DNA of 64,000 bases from Lytechinus pictus (GCF_037042905.1 NC_087262.1:7154001-7218000); one strand, 5' to 3'; shown: positions 11,133 to 21,387, counted from the first letter of the stretch. The notes: a model not told the origin generated them from the letters alone. Numbers and translations: made by a program.

Positions 11133-14100
11133 CTATCTTGCCTTCCCTTTAGGCCTTTTGGCTGGTCTGTTGACCGGACCTTCCCTGATACGCTCCATGA
11201 TCTTCGTTAAAGAGGGGAGGGGGAACTCATACTCGTTCGGAACGATACCGTCGACGTTCGCCTCGAAGAACGAGAACATAGGGAACCAGACCCTGACCCG
11301 CTCGTCGCCCCCCTGTCGGAGGGCCCGGTTGTTGGCGAGGGTATGGTAGTAGAGGAAGAGGCGCGAGGTGATGTAGAAGGCGATGAAGACGTCGATGGTG
11401 TAGTGCTCGTGGCCGGCGAGGATGAAGAAGATCCCGAACAGGTTGATCACCCACGTTGCGGTGTGAAGGATGTGGAACTTGCGTGGGGAATCTGAAAAAG
11501 CCATAATACTTACAAATTAAGATAATGATCTAATAGCGAAGAAATTGTGTTCTATCAAACTTCCAAATTTCCAACAATCAAGGTATACCCAACTCTCTCA
11601 TATGATATTAGTTGTTTTGCTTTCCCTCAATCTTTGTATGTGTATTGTAACGAGTGAAATGATATTACATCAAATTGTGAGGCATGAAGTCACCCACTCA
11701 TATATATTTTACAGGGGTTCCATCTTATTGCTTGTTCGGTCAACTGCTTCATATTTTTGGAGAGGACACCTTTGGACAGACAAAAGATGCGACAACATTG
11801 GAACGTGAACTACCTGAAGACTATGAGTATGTGGGCAAAGTAAACATTCCTAAGTTTGTTGCATTGATACAAGCATTCTCAAAGTCACAATATTTTTGTA
11901 CTTAGGCATGAAAATACCGAATTCGGAGATGAAAATAATTTTGGAAGGAACCGACACCCCATTTTTGGTTCTTAATCACACAAAATCAAATTATCTGCAG
12001 CATTTGGGGTAACCAATTTTTAAACAATCGCAATGCAGTAATCAATTCTGATTGGTAAAACAATGCCTTACGATTGTCGTTTCGTCTGCTATACACTGTC
12101 CAGCTGCCATGTTTCCACTTGGTGTACTCATTATTTTGCATTTTGTCATTGGACAACACTTGTTTATACCAGCGGAATCTCCTGGTCCAAGATCCCATAA
12201 GGTTAGGTAGTTAAAGCTCGATAGATTAGATATTGTTTATTATGTATTATACATGTACCGGCCGCGATCGACTCTACACAGGTGTAGACCAAAAGGCAAG
12301 TCATCACTGTGGATGGCTCGAGAGCTTTACTTACATTCCGTAATGAAGAAGTTGGCAAGGGTTATACAAGTCGTGTGTCCGCTGAACATGTAGTCTCCGC
12401 ATGTATGAACACCAGTCAAGGACATACCTAGACCCAAACAGATCTCTACTGCTCTGGACAGTTTGTCCCACACAGTACCATAGACCTAGAACAAGAAATT
12501 GAGGGAAAATGGTTTTAATGTAGGCCTACATGCAATCAAGGCTGGAATATGGTAGATCATGTGAAATGTACAAGTTCCAGTATCTTCTAACTTGTAAATG
12601 AGGCTGATTTTTTTAATTTTCTTGAATCTGCTGATTTCTTGAAAATAATTGAATGTGATCTGTTAAATATCTAGCACCCTACATGTATCTCTGTAATGTT
12701 TTTACATGTAGTTTTCTTTTGGAGAAGCGATATGCGAGTAGGCTAATTACCCCTTCTGCAACTACCATATTTCATCATGTCTGAACGTATAATATTTAAT
12801 AATGAATCAGAACTTTAATTGCACATCTAGATCCATGACGACACAATAACATCTTAATATTCATAACTGATAACAACTCACTTTGGCTGAGCACCGTAAA
12901 TGCATACCAGGCACTGAGAGTGATGTCACAAACATTGTCACACACCGAAGTAGAAACACCGTCCCTGCGATGGCAAAGAGACGTCTCATCACAATGCTCC
13001 TGCACAGAATATACAAGAAAATGAAAATTGAGCAAACAAGGGGTTACATTATGTCTTGCTACTCTAGAGTCTAGAGAGGCCAGGTGTATGTACAGAGGCT
13101 GCACCGCCCATTACTTTTTTGTTCTACATGTATGCAGTCTCCTTTAGGTGGGGGGGGGGGCATATAATGCGATACAAGGACATGTCGCTTTGACAACACA
13201 TTTGATGACTTGGGTTAAGAAACATTGAAACAAGTATGTTGTTGTTTAAGCTGATGCAGCGCGTATCATTCAAGATTTAAAATAATAAAACGATCATGAT
13301 GTACATGTATAAAAAAAGACTAGGTCTATGTCATTAATCATGGAGGAATAAAAAAAGGTACATTATCAGTACCTTCCCTTCAGATTAAGAATATTTCAGA
13401 TATGAATTAATGAAGGGTGACATGACATTTTCTCAGGCGACAGGGTTGGGGTTGCAATAGGGTTTATAATGTTAGGATTAAGGATAGGGTATATTATCCA
13501 TGGTTGAAGTTGGTCATTCCATCAATGTGTTGAATATACAGTACAGTGGAGCAAATGTCATGTAACGGAATGAAGAAAGGTGAAATACCTGTGCTTGTGA
13601 AGGAAGAGGACTAGAAAACACAGAACAGCAAGAATGATACCACAGAGTTCACAGGCTTGAAACGCCCAAGGAATCAACGGAATACTATCCAGGACGATGT
13701 CTGGCAATGGAGGGTACTTCTCCATATCAGGCACTCGGTCATGCACGACAGTCAGGACAAAGGCTGTGAGGAGGAACACCAAGGTGACGTAGATGATGCT
13801 TAAGACGGTCTTGAAGACTTCCGGTTCTAATCTCGTTGCAAGGTGTTTCTTTGACTGATTCACCTCATCCGCTCTGACGTGATTCTGATTGGTTATCCGG
13901 GCAGTGTTTGTTGACGGGGCAAAACCATTTGATATCTGCCCTTGATTGCCAATGTGACGTTTTAAAAGATCGATCTGATGGATCAGGCGTTTGATATCTC
14001 CGAGGACTTTCAGAGAGACGGGAGGACTGCGCAGGTCGGCTTCGGACAGAAGCAGTAATGCCTGACCGTCGATCATGTGGTCGGTGCACAGTTGACGCGA

Positions 14101-14169
14101 GTACTGACTGAAGCCGTTGGTGGATAACCACTTGGCCACATCCTTGCAGGTCCAGGATTCAACGTCCAT
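11133..14169 (-). CDS. SAMD8: SAMD8-like ceramide phosphoethanolamine synthase (SMSr), five exons
   Basis: The coding exons, in transcript order, are 14169-13589, 12999-12882, 12485-12335 and 11491-11133; together with the separate candidate 5' exon this makes five. All introns have GT..AG borders and phases agree, giving 1209 nt and 402 aa. The protein has an N-terminal SAM domain (about residues 5-72) and hydrophobic segments near 119-142, 172-191 and 202-220. It also has the two lipid-phosphate-phosphatase motifs of the sphingomyelin synthase family: [10 protein letters not shown] (262-271, His270) and HYTIDV (313-318, His313 and Asp317). Those two His and the Asp form the family's known catalytic triad. 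SAM plus synthase identifies SMSr/SAMD8, an ER enzyme making ceramide phosphoethanolamine, rather than SMS1/2. The start is the ATG at 14169. An out-of-frame ATG lies just upstream, and a splice acceptor ('catgtag') precedes it. Length is close to vertebrate SAMD8. The C-terminal tail after about residue 385 is basic and differs from vertebrates. Confidence 0.92.
11600..12330. other. Intron of the SAMD8-like gene with an unassigned coding-like + strand segment
   Basis: This is the last intron of the SAMD8-like gene. On the + strand, 11,705-11,905 reads as an open frame of ordinary composition, with a segment rich in Glu/Asp/Tyr followed by '[11 protein letters not shown]'. I do not recognise a family. 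It could be a decayed exon or transposon piece; the composition is unlike the AT-rich surroundings. A hexamer-rich stretch at 12,250-12,320 shows nothing. Confidence 0.3.
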
Positions 14170-14383
14170 GTTTGGCACATTTAACCTACATGTACAATGA
14201 ATGACAAAAAAAATGGCATTTCATAAAGCTGTTTATAAGTTACTAAGAACCACAACCATATGCTCTTAAGTGCTGAACTTGATGAAATGGCTACTTGGTC
14301 AACTCCTTGTGGTCTCAACCCACATGATCTAATTCTGTTTCATCTACAAACAGTTTGTCTAATAACTTGTCAGTCTTTCAGGG

Positions 14384-14610
14384 AGGCGCGATAGCTCAGT
14401 CGGTAGAGCGGGGGTTTCGGATTCCGGTGACCCGGGTTCGATTCCCAAGTGGTGTGCTAGTGCCCTTTGGTAAGGCATTTATCCTCATTACCAGGTCCCT
14501 CGGAGAGGACCTTAAGCCGTTGGTCCCCTGGTTGCTTGCTCACAGGCATTCGTGCTTTCTTAGCAGTCAGGTAAAACAACCTCGGTATAAGTTATATGTA
14601 AAACGTACAT
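14384..14610 (+). mobile_element. tRNA-derived SINE, plus orientation
   Basis: A tRNA-like head has an A box TAGCTCAGTCGGTAGAGC (14,392-14,409) and a B box GGTTCGATTCCC (14,435-14,446), followed by a non-tRNA body ('gccctttggtaaggcattta...ccctcggagaggacc'). The spacing suits an RNA polymerase III internal promoter. It cannot be a working tRNA: the acceptor stem does not close after the B box. The SINE lies 0.2 kb upstream of the SAMD8 start exon, inside its presumed first intron. Confidence 0.85.
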
Positions 14611-14684
14611 GTACTCTTCTCTAATTACCATTTTATCTAAACACTCGTACTGTGAGGTTTATTTTACCAAAGAGCAAAACAAGT

Positions 14685-15175
14685 ATTTTCCGGGGGGGGG
14701 GGGGGGGGGGGCACTCACATATATTGGTGGTACGGGGACGTGCCGCTTTGATGACACCCTTTTTCAGACCTAATTTTCAGTTCTCTAGATACTCCGAATG
14801 ACAAAAGTTCCGTTCAGAAGCCGTCCCACCCCGCTCGCAAGACCCCCGTTACTAAACATCTCAGTTCCCAAGCCCTGCCAAATTTGTCCAGCGCGAGCTC
14901 CGCATGCGAGAGCTGCGCACGCACGGCTTCACAACTCCCTCAGCTAGCAGCTCCATGCACCGCTAGCGCCCACATACATGAACAATGCAACCGTGCACCG
15001 TACTGCTTGTACCACGATCCCATTCCATAGACCCTATTTTTCACACCGCCCAGTATATTTTCGTTCCCGAAACCCCATATTTTATCCGTGTGGTCAGTTC
15101 CTTAGACCCCCATTTCAGGGTTTCGTGAATGAAGCACACCCCCATCAAAATATAATTTAATTCCCCCCCCCTGAT
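14685..15175. repeat. G-run-led dispersed repeat
   Basis: A run of about 18 G (14,693-14,710) leads into 'gcactcacatatattggtgg', with 'cgtgccgctttgatgacacc' following. A shorter relative is at 13,149-13,210 ('ggcatataatgcgatac...catgtcgctttgacaacac'). The block ends in a C-run near 15,166. I read it as a non-coding dispersed element; its exact ends are unclear. Confidence 0.45.
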
Positions 15176-15663
15176 TATTTTCCTCTCAGAAGATATTTTA
15201 GTGTCTCTGTCTATACATATAAACTGCTAACTTATTATCTCTATTCTCAATAAAAGTATTTAAAAAAAAGAAACAGTTTAGAGAGTTCCCATGGAATGCA
15301 ACCATTTTGTTATATCATCTGATCATAACTATAATTGTTCATTGATTGAGTGCATTTTGGAGGACAAACAATAAAAACCTGTGCATTAAACCATGATCAA
15401 TTATAGTATACTAACCTCGCATGTTGTGTGAGTGGGATACCCATTGATAATGGCCTCCAACAGGCAACACTAACTGTCTGGGGATTTAGTTGATTTTAAC
15501 ATTTTCTAACATTTTACTAAGTACTAGTATCAACATCATATTAATTATTGGTGAGTGTAGCCAACATGTAGTCCCTCCTCTCGAATTTTACCACAAAACT
15601 CAAAAGTAAGAAATTTAAGATTAACCTACCGTATTAGTGTGAGTGGAGTTAAATAACACTTAC

Positions 15664-15850
15664 CAATGTCCATGCACAGCGAGTCAAAACTAGATACCGA
15701 TAATTTTGACTCTTTGAGAAGATACTGACGTTATTTGAGTACTGCAGCTGCTAGACCAAAACAAAAGCTTCGCCTTCACTCAGTCTCTGTATTTTGATTG
15801 TTCCGCTGAACTACGGTACCGTGCGTTGGCTCACTCAGAATGGGGATGAA
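15664..15850 (-). other. Candidate 5' non-coding first exon of the SAMD8-like gene
   Basis: On the minus strand the sequence GCATGGACATTG is followed by GTAAGTG, a strong splice donor, with the exon ending at 15,664. The coding exon further down is preceded by a splice acceptor before its ATG, so an upstream exon is required. This donor is the best one seen in the 2 kb upstream. The upstream limit (about 15,850) is arbitrary. The exon is inferred from splice signals only. Confidence 0.4.
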
Positions 15851-16200
15851 AGTAAAATGTCAGAAATTGTTGAAAAATCCCCAGAAACGACGGTTATTCC
15901 TGTCTATGCAGCTGCATGAGCTTCGTTTGCCGCGACAGACAGTACGTGCTACTTTACAGTAAAGAGCTAGAGAGCCGACCGAGATTCGTGGCGGCGGACG
16001 GCCCAGCGATTCCCCGACCCCTCGCTCTATGTTGCACCATAGAGGCTATGCGTGGGAAATATCAGCTGGTTAATCAAAATACAAAGTGCGACGACATTGC
16101 GCAAGAAAGGTCAACAAACTCTATTGCTGATGTTTCGCGATGTTCGGATGCTGTGTTTGGTTTTGAAAAGGGGCAGTTTGGTTTTGAAAAGGGACAGTGT

Positions 16201-16866
16201 AACCCCCAATATTGTGGAATTCAAAGCTCGTATCAAAGGTATTAAGGATATTGAATTGAATTCTTATTGATTCAATCAAATATTTTGTGAACCTCATACT
16301 TACCCACGGTAGTATTGATTATTTTAAAGTCAATATTTAATTTTGTATATAGTGTAAATACATTTGTGTTACAGTGTTTATATATAATTTTATAGAATTT
16401 TGCTGATTATTTTACTCTACTTATATCATATTACCCTTGTATAAAATTTTGATAGGGGGTCTACATTTTACAAGCTTTGCTTTTTAGTAGGCCCCTCCAC
16501 TTTTTTCATTTCATTGCTACGTTTCAATCCTGTGTGTTATGCATTTTTCCAGTGTTAAAATGATTTATTATAAATGTACTTTGATGATTGTGGAATATGA
16601 ATATATCAATAAATAAATAAATAAAATAAAAATATGTTTTGGCGAAGAAAAATTGTAAATTTCCTGTACATTTTAAAAAGTGGAGATTTGATATCTAATT
16701 TGTTTTATGTATCTGTCTTGACAAGTATACCTACATGTATATACGTAAGTGCTGCTCTGTTTAATCATAATAGGTCCATGGTTTAATCATGTAAATAGCT
16801 TGTTGATTTGTTTGATTTGTACTGTGATTTATTTTTTGATCAATAAAGATTGAAAGAAAAAAAAAA
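16201..16866 (+). mobile_element. 5'-truncated retroposon with 15-bp target duplication
   Basis: GAAAAGGGACAGTGT occurs at 16,186-16,200 and again at 16,867-16,881, a perfect 15-bp direct repeat flanking the insert. The insert ends in an AATAAA-type signal (ATCAATAAAGATTG, about 16,839) and an A-rich tail, the hallmarks of target-primed reverse transcription. Its first ~70 bases read 'VEFKARIKGIKDIELNSY' then stop, which resembles the end of a LINE ORF2 protein. This fits a severely 5'-truncated non-LTR retrotransposon; a processed mRNA copy is the alternative. Confidence 0.8.
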
Positions 16867-16913
16867 GAAAAGGGACAGTGTGATGTACTTTTGAGTTTGA
16901 GCCTCCCCCCTCG

Positions 16914-16942
16914 ATCTCTCTCTCTCTCTCTCTCTCTCTCTA
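16914..16942. repeat. (CT)n microsatellite
   Basis: About 13 uninterrupted CT units at 16,914-16,941. Confidence 0.9.
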
Positions 16943-17476
16943 ATTCTTATCAAGCTTCTTTTGTTTCCATCAGAGAAATATTTGATATCAAAACAAAAAC
17001 CTGAACCACTTTTGGCTGATCGATTTCCGGCTTAACCGTTTAACGTAGTAAGTTGTCCAAAGAGAAGAAGAAAAAGAAAGATATACTACACTGACAAGTT
17101 TATGTTTCGTAACTTTTATATGCTTTTCAAGATTGTTGTCAGTGATACAGAATCAACAGATATTCAGCAATAGAGACTCGGAGCAAATTTAATTAGACAG
17201 TCAACTATTCAAGACATTAGGCAGCTACCATTCTTGTGTGCAACAACGGGAAGACGAGACATGTCAAAACTCTTCATGAAATCACCTCCCCAACCAGGAC
17301 TATACATATGACTTCCACATGGCCTGCAGCTCCTATATGCCTGGCATGTACCCACTTTCTTTCTCCCTCTCTCTGTCCACTGACCTAGAGATGGGGAGGG
17401 GCTTGGGGGCCATGCTCCACCCCTAAGTCCAACGACACCATGTTGTGCCCCCTCATTGTTTTGTTGTTGATAAAAT

Positions 17477-17675
17477 CAGGGGCGGTCACAGGATTTTTGG
17501 AAAGGGGGGGGGGGACATTTTCCCGCCAATTTGACAAGCAAAAAAAAAGTCCGGCTTCACTTTCAAAGGGGGAGGGGTCACACTTCTGTTTTAACGGCAT
17601 TTTTTCCATTACAAATTTTAATTGTGCCTTTCAAAAGGAGCTGTGCCCCCCCCCCCCCCCCTGGATCCGCCGGTG
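17477..17675. mobile_element. GGCGGATCC-type MITE with internal G- and C-runs
   Basis: The left end CAGGGGCGGTCACAGGATT (17,477) faces a right end CTGGATCCGCCGGTG (to 17,675), whose complement begins CACCGGCGGATCCAG. A G-run follows the left end and a C-run precedes the right end, so the two arms pair. It is one of at least five such elements in the window. Flanks 'gataaaat' and 'gctgaaat' resemble a decayed 8-bp duplication. Confidence 0.6.
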
Positions 17676-17935
17676 GCTGAAATCGCAGTTTTCTCTTTAA
17701 CAGCAGCATTCACTTTCTACCATTTCTTAAACAGTCACCAACTATCCCACCCCCCCCCCTCTCTCTCTCTCCGTCTTTCTCCCCATCGTCATTTTCAATC
17801 GCTGCCTTTACCCTCTTCCCCTTTAATAACAACCAAGTATAATTACCCCCCTCCAGCTCCACTCTCCCACCCCCCTCTCTCTCTCCGTCTGTCTTGTCTG
17901 TTTCCTCTTCTCTCTGTTTCCCCTTCCTCTCTAGG

Positions 17936-17941
17936 CCTATA
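17936..17941. repeat. 6-bp target site duplication, left copy (CCTATA)
   Basis: CCTATA directly abuts the first base of the palindrome; the identical hexamer follows the last base at 22,790-22,795. Confidence 0.8.
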
Positions 17942-17979
17942 AGCAGCATAGACTATACCCTACTGAAGGTGTTAATTAC

Positions 17980-18195
17980 TTCTTCCGGTAAACAATAGGG
18001 AAGCGGAAATTGGTTAATTAGTAATCCTTCCGGTCACTTCCGGTGACAATAAGGAAGCGGAAATTGGTTGATTAGTAATCCTTCCGGTCACTTCCAGTGA
18101 CAATAAGGAAGCGGATCTTCGTTAATAAGACATCATTCCGATGACATCCTGTAAACAATAGGAATGTGGATATTCGTTAATGAGGCATCCTCCCA
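17980..18195. repeat. Subterminal ~54-bp tandem repeats, left arm
   Basis: About 3.5 units, each beginning CTTCCGGT and containing 'caataaggaagcgga' and 'ggttnattagtaatc', sit 40 bp inside the terminus. The inner units are diverged. The mirror set lies at 22,536-22,751. Short tandem arrays just inside the ends are common in large terminal inverted repeats and may bind the integrase; that role is inference. Confidence 0.75.
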
Positions 18196-18869
18196 GTGTC
18201 TTCCTTTATCCGGAAGCACATTCTTTTGTTCTAAAATCATTCATGGAGCAAGGGGGGGGGGGGGGTCACTGAGCCATATACCTGGGGATCTGGGGATTAG
18301 CCACTTGGTTTCCTTGAGCAGGATAATCAGACATGTATTTGTCTGTGAAGGTCTGAGTATATACAATATGATCAATGAATTACATTCTGATATTTCTTTG
18401 GACACACCCACCTTATTAGATAGAACCTGATTGGTCATTCGGTTTGACGATTTTAGAGTGGAATATATGTCAGTGATAAAGGGCATGATGCGCATGCATT
18501 CCTCTTCACTTTTAGACCGTTTTTTTCCCCCTGTTTTTCATTTGTATTCTTGTTCTATATTAGTGATTCAATTCAATTGCTGGTATATTATTCTTGATTT
18601 TATTCGATAAAATAATCTACATATTGTTTCATACTTCAGAGTTGAATTTAGTTTGTTTGGTTCATTATTATAAAGTAGACGCCCTCCCCCCCCCCCCGCT
18701 GTTTTGTCATTACCACTTGGTTGTTGCGTTATGTGTTATCTACAAACCATTCCTATTTATTGGGGAGGGTGTGGTAGGTGGGGTAGGGTGGAACTGGTGG
18801 GTCTATTTAAAGATTGGTAGCTGAGATGTTGATGTATTTCAGATTTTGTATAATAACATAACAATAATG

Positions 18870-19125
18870 ATAACAATAATAGTTACATTTATGTAGCGCT
18901 TCATACGTTGGTTTCTAAGCATTTTACATATGTCATTATTATTACCCTGGTCATAGGATCCACCACTGTTCCACACATAAAGTGCACCATCTCCACTCTC
19001 TGTGAGCATCCTGGCCAGGCAACCATTTATCGGTGCACACATGCCAAGCTAATCGCATTGACGTTCACATCTTATCGCGTACCCATTTAACACCTGGGTC
19101 GAGAATGGCAAAGTGTGGATTGTAT
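18870..19125 (-). mobile_element. SINE-body fragment in the left arm
   Basis: The stretch shares 'gtagcgcttcata', 'gtacccatttaacacctggg' and 'gtgtggat' with the tail half of the SINE at 9160-9415, but lacks the tRNA-like head. Its exact mirror lies in the right arm (about 21,607-21,862), so it was present before the arms were duplicated. Confidence 0.6.
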
Positions 19126-19346
19126 GGACATGTAGCTAGATAGTTCTACTTGTGAAAATTTGAAGTTTCCACCCTTGGTAGACGTAGGTACTGCAATATC
19201 AAACAAATGTACAACATAATTAAAGTGAACAGTAGTTTATTTTTTTCAATGCGCATAAACATACAGAAATTAAAATCATCATTACTGTCAGTATTTTCTT
19301 TCACAGAGTTCGTTTATGGTCAATCTGAATCTTATGCATCGTTGCC

Positions 19347-20040
19347 TCACTTGCCACCATCTTCGGTCTCATCTGTTTCTTCTTCACTGCTGTCTTCATC
19401 TTCATCCTGGTATTGGAATAATCCCTCAAATTTTGTCTTATGTCTGGCTAATACACGGCGAATGGCTTTCGACTTCTTCATGCCATTTTCTACTTTCTTC
19501 ATGATGTCAGAAAGGATTTCGTAATTGGTGTCATCATCTTCAAGGTACAAGCTCTGTCGCAAGAAGTTAGAGTAGTGGTCAAAGAAGATTCGTTTAACAG
19601 CCCATAGAACTTTCACATGGGCTTTTTCTTTTGCATCATCATCACTCATACCATTGGAGATATACTTTTTGTATTTTTCATTCCTCGACTCCTCAGTTGC
19701 TATCATAGCCATTTCTAACCATTCATGGTAAGCCTGGTTATCTTCAAGTTCTCCTGTCTCGTCCATCTCTGAATTCATTGATTCTTCCTCTCCTCCACTT
19801 TCCGAGTCCTCGGATGGTGCATTGCCGTCATGGATAGCCTCCGCAACTCGGTGCTTTTTAGATGGAGGTTCATACTGAGAATCATCTTCGCTATCCTCTT
19901 TTTCGTATTCAGAGTCTTCGTGGTCTTCCATTTTGGGGGTGTACAATCTGTTCGTGCCTCTTGAGATCAAATTTTCGACCATATGATTTATTACACAGTG
20001 AACAACTGTAGCGCTTGGACATGAAACTATTCATGTTCAT
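19347..20040 (-). pseudogene. C2H2 zinc-finger/acidic protein gene, left-arm copy, frameshifted
   Basis: This is the mirror copy of the intact right-arm gene. It has five C where the right arm has four, right after the zinc finger (complement strand, about 19,934-19,938). That extra base shifts the frame and separates the finger from the acidic body. The finger-containing frame then ends after about ten foreign residues, and the body remains open from 19,982 in the other frame. Whether the body alone is translated is unknown. The rest matches the other copy almost base for base. Confidence 0.75.
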
Positions 20041-20070
20041 TCGTTGAAGTTCCGTTTGCAAAATGACACA

Positions 20071-20664
20071 GAGCAACTGAATCTTCATACTTGTACAGAT
20101 CGCATTGCCGCAAATAAAAGCGGCGTTTACGCCGTAACGCCGTTGACGGCGCTCGAGATGCATTGCTACGGCGTCAAAGAGCAACTGAATCTTCAGATTC
20201 GTACAGATCGCATTGCCGCAAATAAACATGGCGTTTACGCCGTAACGCCGTTGACGGCACTCGGGATGCATTGCTACAGCGTGAAAGAGCAACTGAATCT
20301 TCAGATTCGTACAGATCGCATTGCCGCAAATAAACATGGCGTTTACGCCGTAACGCCGTTGACGGCGCTCGGGATGCATTGATTCGGCGTAAACGCCGTT
20401 TTTATTTGCGGCAATGCGATCTGTACAAGTATGAAGCTTCAGTTGCTCTTTCACGCTGTAGCAATGCATCCCGAGTGCCGTCAACGGCGTTACGGCGTAA
20501 ACGCCATGTTTATTTGCGGCAATGCGATCTGTACGAATCTGAAGATTCAGTTGCTCTTTGACGCCGTAGCAATGCATCTCGAGCGCCGTCAACGGCGTTA
20601 CGGCGTAAACGCCGCTTTTATTTGCGGCAATGCGATCTGTACAAGTATGAAGATTCAGTTGCTC
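20071..20664. repeat. Central 108-bp iteron-like repeats, three inward units per side
   Basis: The left side has units at 20,071-20,178, 20,179-20,286 and 20,287-~20,390. The right side has a 58-base partial unit (20,391-20,448) and units at 20,449-20,556 and 20,557-20,664 in reverse orientation. Each unit begins GAGCAACTGAATCTTCA and contains two small palindromes, GGCGTTTACGCC and GCCGTTGACGGC, separated by 'gtaac'. The unit length is a multiple of three, so both strands stay open. The palindrome turns over near 20,380 where 'attCGGCGTaaacgcc' joins two oppositely oriented units; CGGCGT is present in both parental contexts. Confidence 0.85.
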
Positions 20665-20694
20665 TGTGTCATTTTGCAAACGGAACTTCAACGA

Positions 20695-21387
20695 ATGAAC
20701 ATGAATAGTTTCATGTCCAAGCGCTACAGTTGTTCACTGTGTAATAAATCATATGGTCGAAAATTTGATCTCAAGAGGCACGAACAGATTGTACACCCCA
20801 AAATGGAAGACCACGAAGACTCTGAATACGAAAAAGAGGATAGCGAAGATGATTCTCAGTATGAACCTCCATCTAAAAAGCACCGAGTTGCGGAGGCTAT
20901 CCATGACGGCAATGCACCATCCGAGGACTCGGAAAGTGGAGGAGAGGAAGAATCAATGAATTCAGAGATGGACGAGACAGGAGAACTTGAAGATAACCAG
21001 GCTTACCATGAATGGTTAGAAATGGCTATGATAGCAACTGAGGAGTCGAGGAATGAAAAATACAAAAAGTATATCTCCAATGGTATGAGTGATGATGATG
21101 CAAAAGAAAAAGCCCATGTGAAAGTTCTATGGGCTGTTAAACGAATCTTCTTTGACCACTACTCTAACTTCTTGCGACAGAGCTTGTACCTTGAAGATGA
21201 TGACACCAATTACGAAATCCTTTCTGACATCATGAAGAAAGTAGAAAATGGCATGAAGAAGTCGAAAGCCATTCGCCGTGTATTAGCCAGACATAAGACA
21301 AAATTTGAGGGATTATTCCAATACCAGGATGAAGATGAAGACAGCAGTGAAGAAGAAACAGATGAGACCGAAGATGGTGGCAAGTGA
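20695..21387 (+). CDS. C2H2 zinc-finger protein with acidic and C-terminal helical region, right-arm copy
   Basis: From the ATG at 20,695 the product is 230 aa. Residues about 10-35 form one classical C2H2 finger with spacing C-x2-C-x12-H-x4-H. A strongly acidic Glu/Asp/Ser stretch follows, with a short basic KKHR that could act as a nuclear signal. Next is a 100-residue conserved-looking helical segment with aromatic and charged residues (around 'DNQAYHEWLEMAM' and 'VKRIFFDHYSNFL'), then an acidic tail. I do not recognise the C-terminal domain. The frame stays open upstream through the 108-bp repeats to about 20,431, but those repeats are open in both directions because of their length, so I prefer the internal ATG. 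A DNA-binding or regulatory role for the element is inference. It is the only intact gene in the palindrome. Confidence 0.65.
   Translation: MNMNSFMSKRYSCSLCNKSYGRKFDLKRHEQIVHPKMEDHEDSEYEKEDSEDDSQYEPPSKKHRVAEAIHDGNAPSEDSESGGEEESMNSEMDETGELEDNQAYHEWLEMAMIATEESRNEKYKKYISNGMSDDDAKEKAHVKVLWAVKRIFFDHYSNFLRQSLYLEDDDTNYEILSDIMKKVENGMKKSKAIRRVLARHKTKFEGLFQYQDEDEDSSEEETDETEDGGK

Noticed and set aside
13865-14131. 88-aa frame overlapping SAMD8 exon 2
   Set aside because: Out-of-frame shadow of the SAM-domain coding exon.
14384-14460. Functional tRNA gene
   Set aside because: A and B boxes are present but the 3' half cannot pair with the 5' end to form an acceptor stem and a long SINE body follows.
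18164-18824. Additional genes in the arms of the palindrome
   Set aside because: Short frames with no motif, interrupted by homopolymer length differences between the arms, so not maintained.
20044-20691. 260-aa and 318-aa proteins made of 36-residue repeats
   Set aside because: The 108-bp repeat is a multiple of three and open on both strands, so a long frame is expected by chance; no start site or transcript evidence favours it over the internal ATG.
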